Assembly: GCA_001464055.1 (NCBI GenBank)
Contig: LNET01000026.1
Coordinates: forward strand, 1-64,000
Direction of reading: 5' to 3'
DNA from: Burkholderiales bacterium Ga0077543
GTDB lineage: Bacteria; Pseudomonadota; Gammaproteobacteria; Burkholderiales; Burkholderiaceae_C
Length of the DNA stretch: 64,000 nucleotides
The stretch's first letter is position 1. Each line of letters opens with the position of its first letter. Position numbers and translations under genes: made by a program. Shown piece by piece: positions 33,964 through 43,303 of this stretch. Below the pieces are notes generated by a model, which saw nothing but the letters and a program-made list of their open reading frames with translations, was not told where the DNA came from and searched no databases.

Positions 33964-36333
33964 TCAGCCCGCCGGTTCGGCGTAGATGGTCAGTCCCTTC
34001 AGCGAACGCTGCGGCGGCGGAAAGAACAGGCTCGCCAGATAACCGACCACGATGCAGATCATGATCGAGAAGCCCAGATAAAAATACGAGTGCATCAGAT
34101 CGAAGAACCAGGCCACCGTCGTCAGCACGATCGCCGAACCGATGCCGATGGCCACCCCCTGGGAATTGGCGCGGCGCGTGAACATGCCCAGGGTGTAGGC
34201 ACCGGCAAAACCCCCACCCAGCAGGCCGGCGAGTTCAATGGACACATCGAACAGCGAGCGGATGTCGAAACGCGCGAGCACCAGCGCCGCACCGATGCCG
34301 ACCAGCCCCGCGAGCACCGTCACCACCTCGGCAAACACGACACTTTGGCGTGGCGTGGGGTTCTTGACGAGCCGGTCATGGAAGTCCACCGAAGCCATGG
34401 TGGCCACGCTGTTGATGATGCTGGACAGCGTCGACATCGCCGCGGCAAAGATGCCGGCGATGATGAGTCCGGTGACACCGACCGGCAGTTCGGCAGCGAT
34501 GAAGAGCGGGAAAGTCGCGTCCACCGACAGCAGCGGATTCATGCGCTCCGGGTGCGCCTGGTAGAAGGCATAGAGGGCGGTGCCGATCAGGTAGAACATG
34601 AAGCCGCCGGGGATCATGATCAGGCCGAAAGTCCAGATCGAACGTCCGGCCTCCTTGTCGGACTTGGTCGACAGCACGCGCTGCATCAGCACCTGGTCTT
34701 TCGGGAATGTCAGGACCACGTCGAACAGCACCAGGAAGATGAAGCCCCAGATCGTGGCCTGGGTCAGGTCGAAGCTGAAGTCGAGGAGCTTGGTCTTGTC
34801 CTCGGCTGCAGCCACATCCAGGAATTCACTCAGGCCGCCGTCGAGCGACAGCACGCAGTAGGCGATGGCCAGCAGGGCGCCGCCGAACATCACGAAGACC
34901 TGGACGAAGTCGGTCCAGATCACGGCCTTCATGCCACCGAGTGCGGTGTACACGATGGTGATGCCACCCATGATGCAGATGCTCCAGACCACGTCCAGCC
35001 CGGTGATGGTGGAGATGGCCAGTGCCGGCAGGAACAGCACCACGCTCATGCGGCTGCCGATCTGCATGACGATGGCCAGGGCGCTGGCGATCATGCGGAT
35101 GGCAGGGTGGAAGCGGAGCTCCAGGTAGGAGAACACCGACATCAGCTCCAGCCGGCGCAGCAGGGGCACCACCCAGGTGGCGACGAAGATCAGGCCGACC
35201 ACGGCCACCAGGTTGTTGGTCAGGTACTGCCAGTTGGTCTCGAAGGCCTTGGCCGGGATGGCGATGAAGCTGATCGAGCTGGTGTTGGTGGCATAGAGAC
35301 TCACGCCGGCGGCCCAGAAGGGAATGCTGCGGCCGCCGACGAAGAAGTCGGACGTGGAACCCCCCTTCTCGCGCAGGTAGAAGTGCAGCCCGATGCCGAG
35401 CATCGCCGCCATGTAGATGGCGATCACCAGCCAGTCCTGCCAGCGCAGCAGTTGCTGGTCGGTCTGCACCAGGGCCAGCGCCACCGCGCCGTCAGACCCG
35501 GCCCAGGCCAGGCCGTCGCCCCAGGGCATGGTCAGGGCGCTGGCGCCGGCACCGGGCGCCGCAGCCAGGGTGTTCCAGGCCCCGGTGATGGTGTGCATGG
35601 TCATCCAGGCCGGGCCAGCGCCTGCAGCCGGTTCGACGAGGAACAGGCTGTGCGCCTGTCCCAGTGGGCGGGCAGCGCCAGCCAGCACCCGGCCCGGGAT
35701 GGCGGGCTTGGCCGTCCAGCCCTGGTCCTCGGCCCAGCGCCACAACAGGTCGGCACCCGGCCCCGGCAGCGTCATGTAGAGCGCGCGGGACTGGGCCAGC
35801 AGCGCGCTCGGCGCGCCGCCACCGGGCCAGCCCGAGCCTTGCACCCAGCTGGCCCTGGCGTCGCGCAGGGCCAGTCGCAGCAGCTGTGGCTGGCCCTGGG
35901 CATTCAGGCCGGCCAGCGTGAGCGTGTCGTCGGTGGTGGCGGCGCGCCATGAATGCAGGGGCTGGGGCAGCGGCGGCAAGGCCGTCGTCAGCACCTGACC
36001 GGCATTCAGCTGAAGGCGCAGGACCTGCTGAACCGTGCCATCGGCTCCTGCCAGCACGAAGGCCCAGCGGGCGTTCGACACTGCACCCAGCACCGGCGCC
36101 GCAGGCTGCCAGGCCAGCGGCGACCACGCCGTGCCGCCGGCAGCCAGGCGCCAGCTGCCGCGGTCACCCAGGGCCAGCGCCTGCCCGTCGACCTGGGCCA
36201 GCGCACGCACTTCGGCAGCAGCGGGCAAGGCGGGCCAGGCGCTGACGCCCATCCGCGCCAGGTTCTCGGCCTGGGCCAGCGCCGCGAATCCCAGCAGCAG
36301 CACCAGCCACAGCGATCGGCGCAGCAGGCTCAT
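33964..36333 (-). CDS. Sodium/solute symporter with N-terminal beta-propeller domain
   Basis: A 789-residue protein. A signal sequence (1-22) leads into about 270 residues of periplasmic, kelch/beta-propeller-like repeats (about 24-294) rich in Trp, Gly and Ala blades. From about 300 on there are 13-14 membrane helices of the SSS family (DFFVGGRSIPFWAAGVSL, ATNTSSISFIAIPAKAF, TALGGMKAVIWTDFVQ). Such fusions occur near sialic-acid and sugar-acid genes, where the propeller may bind or epimerise the sugar before import. The start overlaps the stop of the CitE-like gene (ATGA). Confidence 0.85.
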   Translation of the reverse strand: MSLLRRSLWLVLLLGFAALAQAENLARMGVSAWPALPAAAEVRALAQVDGQALALGDRGSWRLAAGGTAWSPLAWQPAAPVLGAVSNARWAFVLAGADGTVQQVLRLQLNAGQVLTTALPPLPQPLHSWRAATTDDTLTLAGLNAQGQPQLLRLALRDARASWVQGSGWPGGGAPSALLAQSRALYMTLPGPGADLLWRWAEDQGWTAKPAIPGRVLAGAARPLGQAHSLFLVEPAAGAGPAWMTMHTITGAWNTLAAAPGAGASALTMPWGDGLAWAGSDGAVALALVQTDQQLLRWQDWLVIAIYMAAMLGIGLHFYLREKGGSTSDFFVGGRSIPFWAAGVSLYATNTSSISFIAIPAKAFETNWQYLTNNLVAVVGLIFVATWVVPLLRRLELMSVFSYLELRFHPAIRMIASALAIVMQIGSRMSVVLFLPALAISTITGLDVVWSICIMGGITIVYTALGGMKAVIWTDFVQVFVMFGGALLAIAYCVLSLDGGLSEFLDVAAAEDKTKLLDFSFDLTQATIWGFIFLVLFDVVLTFPKDQVLMQRVLSTKSDKEAGRSIWTFGLIMIPGGFMFYLIGTALYAFYQAHPERMNPLLSVDATFPLFIAAELPVGVTGLIIAGIFAAAMSTLSSIINSVATMASVDFHDRLVKNPTPRQSVVFAEVVTVLAGLVGIGAALVLARFDIRSLFDVSIELAGLLGGGFAGAYTLGMFTRRANSQGVAIGIGSAIVLTTVAWFFDLMHSYFYLGFSIMICIVVGYLASLFFPPPQRSLKGLTIYAEPAG

Positions 36334-37202
36334 GCGGCGCTGGAAGAATCGCCGACTGCAGCCAGCAAAGCACGAGCCCGTTCGACGAAAGGTGCGTCGA
36401 CCATGCGGCCGTCGAGGCTGAACACGCCAAGGCCGGCAGCATCGGCAGCATCCACCAGCCGGCGCGCGGCCGCCAGCGCTGCGGCATCGGGGCTGAAGAC
36501 ATCGTTCGCCCAGGCCACCTGCTTCGGATGGATGCAGCTCTTGCCGGCAAAGCCCAGGCGCCGGGCCATGGCTGCTTCGGCCCGGAAGCCGGACTCGTCG
36601 GCGATGTCCGGGCAGGCTCCATCCAGTGCAAACAGGCCTGCTGCGCCTGCGGCCATGCGCAGCGCGAACATCGCCGCATGCACGTTGGCAGGGTCTCGGC
36701 GATCGATGCCCAGCGGCTCGAACAGGTCGGCCAGGCCCAGCTGCAGGCCCACCACCCGGGGGTGGGCGCCAGCGATCTCGGCCGCATGCTGCAGCCCCAT
36801 GGCGGTTTCGATGTTCAGCAGCAGGCCGATCGGGACCCGGCCCGCGGCCTCGCGTTCGGCTGATTCGAGCGCGGCGGCGGCGGCCTGGACGTCGGCGGCG
36901 CTGGCCACCTTCGGCAGGTTGATCCAGTCGGGCCCGGCCGCGGCCATGGCCCGAACGTCTTCCTCAAACCAGGCGCTGTCCAGCGCATTCACACGCACGA
37001 TCATCAGAGGCCTGCGCGGCAGCCGGGCCGCGCCGTTCAGTGCTGCAGCCACCTGCGCACGGGCTTGTGCCTTGTGCGCGGGTGACACCGCGTCTTCCAG
37101 GTCGAAGGACACGGCATCGGCGCCACTGGCCAGGGCCTTCGGGAAAAGCTCGGGCCTTGTGCCAGGCACAAAGAGCTTGCTGCGGACAAAGGGGTTGGGC
37201 AC
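36330..37202 (-). CDS. HpcH/HpaI aldolase / CitE-like lyase family protein
   Basis: A member of the HpcH/HpaI aldolase and citrate-lyase beta-chain superfamily. It contains RSKLFVPGTRPELFPKAL, SFDLEDAVSPAHK (metal-binding acidic motif), LLNIETAMGL and SCIHPKQV. The frame is open further upstream without an ATG. GTG at 37202 gives 290 residues, the family length. It probably cleaves a short acyl-CoA or 2-keto acid. It is coupled to the symporter, suggesting that the symporter imports its substrate or a precursor. It lies 107 bp after aceK. Confidence 0.8.
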   Translation of the reverse strand: MPNPFVRSKLFVPGTRPELFPKALASGADAVSFDLEDAVSPAHKAQARAQVAAALNGAARLPRRPLMIVRVNALDSAWFEEDVRAMAAAGPDWINLPKVASAADVQAAAAALESAEREAAGRVPIGLLLNIETAMGLQHAAEIAGAHPRVVGLQLGLADLFEPLGIDRRDPANVHAAMFALRMAAGAAGLFALDGACPDIADESGFRAEAAMARRLGFAGKSCIHPKQVAWANDVFSPDAAALAAARRLVDAADAAGLGVFSLDGRMVDAPFVERARALLAAVGDSSSAA

Positions 37203-37309
37203 GACCGGCAGTGTGGTGGAAGACCCCGCCCGCCACACGCCGGCCGGCGCATCTTCAGACGATAGCTTTCCTTGCGCCCGGCGAATGGCGATGGCCGCAG
37301 CCAGAGCGA

Positions 37310-39103
37310 TCAGGCCATCGCCGCCAGCCGCCGGTTCACGAAACGTCGTTGAACTTCGTAGGGAAACACGTCCAGGATCGAACCGGCCTGGATGCGCTTC
37401 TTGTGGGCATCCCAGTGGTCGGGGTCGAGCAGTTCGGGGTGATGCGTCAGGAAGGTCTGACGCACCGTGGGGTTGCCCAGCAGGAAGGGACCGAAAGTCT
37501 CGGGGAACACGTCTTTCGGACCGACATCGAATCCGGGATCCTGGGCCGAAGTAGGGGTGCGCTCGGACTGGGTCGGAAGGTGGCGGAAGCGGCAATCGCT
37601 GATGTACTCGATCTCGTCGTAGTCGTAGAACACCACCTTGCCCTGGCGGGTGATGCCGAAATTCTTCCAGAGCATGTCGCCCGGAAAGATGTTCGCCGCC
37701 ACCAGGTCCTTGATGGCGTTGCCGTACTCGATCGTGGCGCGTTCGATGGCTGCGGTGTCGCCGGAGTCCTTTGCGTCGCGCAGGAACAGGTTCAGCGGCA
37801 CCATGCGGCGCTCGATGTACAGGTGCGAGATGATGACTTCGCCCGTGTTGGCCTCGCCCGTCATCTGCAGCAGGCTCGGACAGAAGTGCTGCATCTCCTC
37901 GATCAACTCGGGCTCGAAGCGCGCCAGTGGCAGGGCCACCTTGCTGTACTCCAGCGTGTCGGCCATGCGGCCCACGCGGTCGTGCATTTTCACCAGCCGG
38001 TACTTGTCCTTGATCTGCTCGCGCGTGGTGTTCTTCTGCGGCGGATAGAAGTCCTTGATGATCTTGAACACGTAAGGGAACGAGGGCAGGTCGAACACCA
38101 GCATGACCATGCCTTTCACGCCCGGCGCGATGCGGAAGCGGTCGCTGCTGTGGCGCAGGTGGTGCAACAGGTCTCGGTAGAAGCTGTTCTTGCCCTGCTT
38201 GTGCAGGCCCACGGCGCTGTAGATCTCGGCCCGCGGCTTGCGCGGCATGATGGCGCGCAGGAAAGCCACGTAGGCACTGGGTACCAGCATGTCCACGAGG
38301 AAGTAGGCGCGGGCGTAGCTGAACAGCATCTCCATGTCGTCCTCGGTGTGCAGGACAGTGTCGATGATCAGCCTGCCGTCGGCGCCGTGCAGGATGGGCA
38401 GCGCAATGGGTGTCTGTTCGCCGCCGTTGATGATGCGGCCGACGATGTAGGCGCCCTTGTTGCGGAAGAACAGGTTGGCCAGCACCTGGATCTGGAAGTT
38501 GGTGCCCGGCCTGAAGTTGCCCAGCCGCTTGTGCAGTTCGGTGACGACGTCGGCAACGTCGCGCTCCAGGTCTTCGAAAGGGCGCTGCAGGTCGAAGTCG
38601 CGCACCAGTTGCATCCAGGTGGTGTCCCAGGTGGCGATGCTCGGGTAGTAGACACGGTAGGTGGTCGGCGCCAGCCGCTCGTCGATCTCGATGTAAGACG
38701 TCGAGATCGCCGGTCGCACGAAGATGAACTCGTTGTGGAAGTAGCTGCGATCGAGGATCTGGGTCGTCACCGAATTGAAGAAGGTCTCGGCCAGCTCAGG
38801 CTGGCGGTGGTCGACCAGCAGGCCGATGTACATCAGCTTCACCTGCTGCCACAACTCCATCGGCTGGGCATCGGCCACGAACTCGCTTTGCAGCCGGTCG
38901 CGGGTCTCGTCGACGCGCAGGTCGTAGAACTCGATGCGCTCGCGCGTGGCGCGCTGCTGGCCGGGCCAGTCGGCCTGTTCGAAGCGCTGCTTGGCCGAGC
39001 GGCTGACTTCACTGAACAGTCTGTAATGGCGGTCGAAACCGTCCAGCAGCGCGCGGGCGATGCGGGCGGGCAATGAAGGGCCTGCCGGGGCATCAACATG
39101 CAT
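37310..39103 (-). CDS. aceK: Isocitrate dehydrogenase kinase/phosphatase AceK
   Basis: AceK phosphorylates and dephosphorylates NADP-isocitrate dehydrogenase and so controls flow between the TCA cycle and the glyoxylate shunt. The 597-residue protein has the AceK regulatory domain and the kinase loop APGVKGMVMLVF, followed by IKDKYRLVKMHDRVGRMADTLEY and the catalytic DYDEIEYISDC region. The ATG at 39103 has GGAG 8 bases upstream; a GTG one codon earlier is less likely. No aceA or aceB is adjacent, unlike in enterobacteria. Confidence 0.95.
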   Translation of the reverse strand: MHVDAPAGPSLPARIARALLDGFDRHYRLFSEVSRSAKQRFEQADWPGQQRATRERIEFYDLRVDETRDRLQSEFVADAQPMELWQQVKLMYIGLLVDHRQPELAETFFNSVTTQILDRSYFHNEFIFVRPAISTSYIEIDERLAPTTYRVYYPSIATWDTTWMQLVRDFDLQRPFEDLERDVADVVTELHKRLGNFRPGTNFQIQVLANLFFRNKGAYIVGRIINGGEQTPIALPILHGADGRLIIDTVLHTEDDMEMLFSYARAYFLVDMLVPSAYVAFLRAIMPRKPRAEIYSAVGLHKQGKNSFYRDLLHHLRHSSDRFRIAPGVKGMVMLVFDLPSFPYVFKIIKDFYPPQKNTTREQIKDKYRLVKMHDRVGRMADTLEYSKVALPLARFEPELIEEMQHFCPSLLQMTGEANTGEVIISHLYIERRMVPLNLFLRDAKDSGDTAAIERATIEYGNAIKDLVAANIFPGDMLWKNFGITRQGKVVFYDYDEIEYISDCRFRHLPTQSERTPTSAQDPGFDVGPKDVFPETFGPFLLGNPTVRQTFLTHHPELLDPDHWDAHKKRIQAGSILDVFPYEVQRRFVNRRLAAMA

Positions 39104-39222
39104 CACAAGGTCTCCAATGAGGGCATCGCACAGCCAACAAATGCGGATTCGCGCGACTGTCGATTCTCGTTAACCCGCAACCGGCGGGTGACGGCACAAC
39201 CTTCCGCAGGCAGTCGCTTGCC

Positions 39223-39252
39223 TTGGCAGGTTTTCAGAAGATTCAATAAGAA
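39223..39252 (+). promoter_or_regulatory. Putative promoter of the oxalate-CoA ligase gene
   Basis: TTGGCA (39223-39228), an 18-bp spacer and TAAGAA (39247-39252), about 72 bp before the ATG. An upstream hairpin ACCCGC/GCGGGT (39173-39189) separates it from divergent aceK. Confidence 0.4.
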
Positions 39253-39323
39253 TAGGGGCTTCTGCGCCCGAGCGCCCCGGGTCCCGGCGCACGCGAGTTT
39301 TTCAGCAACCTGCAAACTTCACC

Positions 39324-40859
39324 ATGACACTGCACGAACTTCTGAAAACAGGCGCCGACGACGCGATCGCCCTCGCCGCCCCGGGCCGCCCTTCGCTCAG
39401 CTACGGCGCATTGCGCAGCCTGATCGCCGACACCACGGCAGCGCTGAATGCCAGTGGCATCGGCCGCAACGACCGCGTGGCCATCGTGCTGCCCAACGGA
39501 CCCGAAATGGCCAGCTGCTTCATGGCCTGCGCCACTGCCGCCACCAGCGCGCCGCTGAACCCGGCCTACCGCGTCGACGAGTTCGAGTTCTACCTGAACG
39601 ACCTGCAGGCCAGCGCTTTGATTGTCGAGCAAGGCAGCATCTCGCCCGCCGTGGAAGCAGCCAGCAAGCTCGGCGTCCGGGTGATCGAGCTGCAGGTGGC
39701 CGACGGCGCCCCAGCCGGTCATTTCACGATGGGCGAGCAGCCCGCGGCCACGTGCGACCACGGCGGGCCCTCGCACCCCGACGACGTGGCCATGGTGCTG
39801 CACACCTCGGGCACGACATCCCGGCCGAAGCGCGTGCCACTGTCGCTGGCCAACCTGTGCGCGTCGGCGCGGCACATCGCCGCCACGCTGCAGTTCACGG
39901 CCAGCGACGTCGGCCTGAACATCATGCCGATGTTCCACATCCACGGCCTGATGGCCGGGCTGCTGGCACCGCTGTCGGCCGGCTCGAGGGTGTTCTGCAC
40001 CCCGGGCTTCAATGCCCTGCGCTTCTTCAAGTGGATGGACGAGGCCAAACCCACCTGGTACACGGCCGTACCCACCATGCACCTGGCGATTGCCACACGC
40101 GGCAAGCACAACGCCGAGGTCCTGGCGCGCCACCCGCTGCGTTTCATCCGTTCGTCCTCGTCGGCCATGCCGCCACAGCTGATCCAGCAGCTGGAAACCA
40201 TGTTCAAGGCGCCGCTGATCGAGTCCTACGGCATGACCGAAGCTGCGCACCAGATGGCCTCGAACCCGCTGCCACCGCTGGCGCGCAAGCCGGGTTCGGT
40301 GGGCCGCGCGGCCGGCCCCGAGGTGCGCATCCGTGGCGAGGACGGCAGCTTCCTGGCCGCAGGCGAGATCGGCGAGGTCGTCATCCGCGGGCCGAATGTC
40401 ACCGCAGGCTACGAAAGCAACCCGAAGGCCAACGAAGAAGCCTTCCAGGACGGCTGGTTCCGCACCGGCGACCAGGGCATGCTGGACAGCGAGGGCTATC
40501 TCAGCATCACCGGTCGCCTGAAGGAGATCATCAACCGCGGCGGCGAGAAGGTCAGCCCGCGCGAGATCGACGAAATCCTGCTCGACCATGTCTCGGTGGC
40601 CCAGGTCATCGTCTTCGGCGCACCACACAAGCGCCTGGGCGAAGAAGTGGCGGCCATGGTGGTGCTGCAAGAAGGCCATGAATGCACCGAACGTGAACTG
40701 CAGCAGTTCGTGGCGCAGCGCGTGGCCGGCTACAAGGTGCCGAAGAAGATCCTGTTCGTCGACGAACTTCCCAAGGGCGCCACTGGAAAGCTGCAGCGCA
40801 TCGGCCTGGCGCAGCGCATCGGCCTGGGCTTCGGCTCCTTCGTGTCGGGGGAGTTCTGA
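39324..40859 (+). CDS. Oxalate--CoA ligase (AMP-forming acyl-CoA synthetase family)
   Basis: A 511-residue ANL-superfamily ligase. The phosphate-binding motif is HTSGTTSRPKRVPLS. Ser after the Thr pair, in place of Gly, is typical of oxalyl-CoA synthetases of the Pcs60/AAE3 type. Later motifs are ESYGMTEAAHQM, the hinge ITGRLKEIINRGGEKVSPREID and the catalytic Lys in LPKGATGKLQR. It would make oxalyl-CoA from oxalate, CoA and ATP, feeding the decarboxylase at 47 kb. The gene is followed one base after its stop by a ketopantoate reductase-like gene, so they form an operon. Confidence 0.85.
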   Translation: MTLHELLKTGADDAIALAAPGRPSLSYGALRSLIADTTAALNASGIGRNDRVAIVLPNGPEMASCFMACATAATSAPLNPAYRVDEFEFYLNDLQASALIVEQGSISPAVEAASKLGVRVIELQVADGAPAGHFTMGEQPAATCDHGGPSHPDDVAMVLHTSGTTSRPKRVPLSLANLCASARHIAATLQFTASDVGLNIMPMFHIHGLMAGLLAPLSAGSRVFCTPGFNALRFFKWMDEAKPTWYTAVPTMHLAIATRGKHNAEVLARHPLRFIRSSSSAMPPQLIQQLETMFKAPLIESYGMTEAAHQMASNPLPPLARKPGSVGRAAGPEVRIRGEDGSFLAAGEIGEVVIRGPNVTAGYESNPKANEEAFQDGWFRTGDQGMLDSEGYLSITGRLKEIINRGGEKVSPREIDEILLDHVSVAQVIVFGAPHKRLGEEVAAMVVLQEGHECTERELQQFVAQRVAGYKVPKKILFVDELPKGATGKLQRIGLAQRIGLGFGSFVSGEF

Positions 40860-40860
40860 G

Positions 40861-41868
40861 ATGAAATACACCATCGTGGGCGCCGGCGCCATCGGCGGGT
40901 ACCTGGGCGCGAAGCTGGCCCTGGCCGGCGAGACCGTCACCTTCATCGCCCGCAACCGCAACCTGGCCACCATCAACGCCGAAGGCTTCCGTCTGGAACT
41001 GCCCGACGGCAGCACACAGCACACCCGCGACGTGCGTGCGGTTCAAGACCCGGCCGAGGCCGGTCCGCAAGACGTCGTGCTGCTGACGACCAAGGCCCAC
41101 CAGGTGCGCGACCTGCTGCCTGGCCTGCGCAGCCTGTTCGGGCCGCAGACCATGGTCGTGACCATGATCAACGGCGTGCCCTGGTGGTACTTCCAGCGCC
41201 TGGCCGGGCCCTACGAAGGACGCAGCCTGAGCAGCGTCGACCCCGACGGTGCGCTGGCCGCCGGCATCGAAGTCGACCGCCTGATCGGCAGCATCGTCTA
41301 CCCCGCAGCAGAACTGATGGCGCCTGGGGTGGTGAAGGTCGTCGAAGGCAACCGCTTCTCGATCGGCGAACTCGACAGCCAGCGCACGCCGCGCATCGAG
41401 GCATTGAGCAAGTCGCTGATGGCTGCCGGCTTCAAGGCCCCGGTGGCACGCGACATCCGCAGCGAGCTCTGGGTCAAGCTCTGGGGCAACCTCAGCTTCA
41501 ACCCGATCAGCGCGCTCACGCATGCCACGCTGGAACAGATCTGCCGCTTTCCCGCCAGCCGCGAACTCGCCGCGAACATGATGCGCGAAGCCCAGGCCGT
41601 GGCCGCGAAGCTGGGCGTGGAATTCAAGATCACGCTGGAACAACGCATCGCCGGTGCCGAGGCCGTGGGCGCGCACAAGACCTCGATGTTGCAGGACGTG
41701 GAAAACGGGCGCGCGCTGGAGCTGCAGGCCCTGGTGGGCAGTGTCGTGGAATTGGCGCGGATTACAGACACGCCCACGCCCAGCATCGACGCCATCCATG
41801 CCGCCGCTTCGCTGCTGGCGCAGGTGCTGGCCGAGCAGGGCGGCAGGCTCGAGGTTCGCGCGAGTTGA
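40861..41868 (+). CDS. 2-dehydropantoate 2-reductase family protein
   Basis: A 335-residue member of the ApbA/PanE family. The Rossmann motif is GAGAIGGYLGAKLA, followed by TTKAHQVRDLL, MINGVPWW and the catalytic-Lys region SELWVKLWGNLSFNPISALT. PanE reduces ketopantoate to pantoate for CoA synthesis, and paralogs act on other 2-keto acids. Its place directly after an oxalate-CoA ligase suggests either CoA supply for the CoA-dependent oxalate route or reduction of a related 2-oxo acid. The true substrate is not evident. Confidence 0.8.
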   Translation: MKYTIVGAGAIGGYLGAKLALAGETVTFIARNRNLATINAEGFRLELPDGSTQHTRDVRAVQDPAEAGPQDVVLLTTKAHQVRDLLPGLRSLFGPQTMVVTMINGVPWWYFQRLAGPYEGRSLSSVDPDGALAAGIEVDRLIGSIVYPAAELMAPGVVKVVEGNRFSIGELDSQRTPRIEALSKSLMAAGFKAPVARDIRSELWVKLWGNLSFNPISALTHATLEQICRFPASRELAANMMREAQAVAAKLGVEFKITLEQRIAGAEAVGAHKTSMLQDVENGRALELQALVGSVVELARITDTPTPSIDAIHAAASLLAQVLAEQGGRLEVRAS

Positions 41869-41965
41869 TGTCGTGGCACGTCAGCCACGGTACATCGCTC
41901 AATAGCCCCCCGGGCTGAGTACCCGTTTGCAACGAAGACCCTGAAGCTGGGGTTCACCCTGCTTC

Positions 41966-41979
41966 TTGACTGCGGTCAA
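41966..41979. promoter_or_regulatory. Fnr/Crp-type operator TTGAC-N4-GTCAA upstream of tctC
   Basis: Perfect palindrome arms TTGAC (41966-41970) and GTCAA (41975-41979) around TGCG. The sequence GACCAT/ACCATA starts 24 bp later (42003-42009) and could be the -10. The whole layout is repeated upstream of oxc, where the palindrome has the complementary spacer CGCA. A centre near -42 is the class II activator position. Confidence 0.75.
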
Positions 41980-42093
41980 TCGCGTTCCACTCCGTGTTGA
42001 TCGACCATAGCAATGCGAATTCGGTCACGGCAGGCTTCGTGCGACAGCAACCAGCCACTTCCAATCGTTGAACGAAACCAAGGAGACATCAGC

Positions 42094-43125
42094 ATGAAAG
42101 CAGTTCGAATTTCCACCGGCATGCCCCGCCGCCTGGCCACCCTGGCCCGCGGTCTTGTCGGCGCCATCGCCGCCCTCGGCATGAGCACCGCCGCCCAGGC
42201 CTGGGAACCCACCAAGCCGGTCGAGTTCATCATCCCGGCCGGTACCGGGGGGGGAGCTGACCAGATGGCCCGCCTGATCCAGGGCATCATCAGCAAGAAC
42301 AACCTGATGAAGGGCAACCTCATCGTCGTGAACAAGTCCGGCGGCGCAGGTGCCGAAGGCTTCCTCGGCATCAAGGGCGCCCAGGGCGATCCGCACAAGA
42401 TCATCATCACCCTGTCGAACCTGTTCACCACGCCCATGGCCACCGGTGTGCCCTTCAACTGGAAGGACCTGACACCCGTGCAGATGTTGGCCCTCGACCA
42501 GTTCGTGCTGTGGGTCAACGCCGATAAGCCGTACAAGACCGCCGGCGAGTACATCGCTGCCGTCAAGGCCGCCGGGCCCCTGAAGATGAAGATGGGCGGC
42601 ACGGGTTCCAAGCAGGAAGACCAGATCATCACCGTCGGCCTGGAAAAGGCCACGGGCACCAAGTTCATCTACGTTCCCTACAAGGGCGGCGGCGAAGTGG
42701 CGGTGCAGCTGGTCGGTGGCCACATCGACTCGACCGTGAACAACCCGGGCGAGGCCGTGTCCCAATGGCGTGGCGGCAGCGTGCGCCCCCTGTGCGTGTT
42801 CGACGACGAGCGCATGCCCTACAAGGCCAAGATCACGGAAACCATGTCCTGGAACGACGTGCCCACCTGCAAGGAGTCGGGCATCCCCACCGACTACGTC
42901 ATGCTGCGTGGCATCTTCATGGCCCCGGGTGTCACACCCGCGCAGGTGAAGTACTTCGACGACCTGATGAACAAGGTTCGTGCCACGACCGAGTGGAAGG
43001 AATTCATGGAGCGCGGCGCCTTCAACACCACCAGCATGTCCGGCGATGCCTTCCGCAAGTGGCTGGAGAGCGCTGAAGCGACCCACCGCACGCTGATGAC
43101 CGAAGCCGGCTTCATGGCGAAGTGA
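42094..43125 (+). CDS. tctC: Bug-family periplasmic binding protein TctC (tripartite tricarboxylate transport)
   Basis: A 343-residue TctC/Bug solute-binding protein with a signal peptide (about 1-36, cut near AAQA-WEP). The family segment is PVEFIIPAGTGGGADQMARLI, followed by NKSGGAGAEGFLGIKG. It delivers small carboxylates to the TctAB membrane pair. AGGAGA precedes the ATG. A run of eight G bases encodes part of the glycine-rich loop. Shared regulation with oxc makes oxalate, or a compound converted to it, the likely ligand. A hairpin separates it from tctB. Confidence 0.88.
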   Translation: MKAVRISTGMPRRLATLARGLVGAIAALGMSTAAQAWEPTKPVEFIIPAGTGGGADQMARLIQGIISKNNLMKGNLIVVNKSGGAGAEGFLGIKGAQGDPHKIIITLSNLFTTPMATGVPFNWKDLTPVQMLALDQFVLWVNADKPYKTAGEYIAAVKAAGPLKMKMGGTGSKQEDQIITVGLEKATGTKFIYVPYKGGGEVAVQLVGGHIDSTVNNPGEAVSQWRGGSVRPLCVFDDERMPYKAKITETMSWNDVPTCKESGIPTDYVMLRGIFMAPGVTPAQVKYFDDLMNKVRATTEWKEFMERGAFNTTSMSGDAFRKWLESAEATHRTLMTEAGFMAK

Positions 43126-43202
43126 TGGCTGCTGGCCGGGCCGTCTTTCGACATTCGCCGCCCGGCCCGCTCGACCTCACCCATTTTCCCTGATTGAAGA
43201 TT

Positions 43203-43220
43203 CCGGGCCCATGTGCCCGG
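43203..43220 (+). promoter_or_regulatory. Intercistronic hairpin between tctC and tctB
   Basis: Stem CCGGGC/GCCCGG with a 6-base loop in the 178-bp gap. It could stabilise the tctC message or partly end transcription, giving more binding protein than permease, as is usual in binding-protein operons. Confidence 0.45.
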
Positions 43221-43303
43221 ACCCATCGGCGGGGCCTTTCAGGCCCGCGCCGGGCCGCAGGCTTGCCGACGCTCTGCGCCCTACGAGCAAGAAGGACACC
43301 GAC

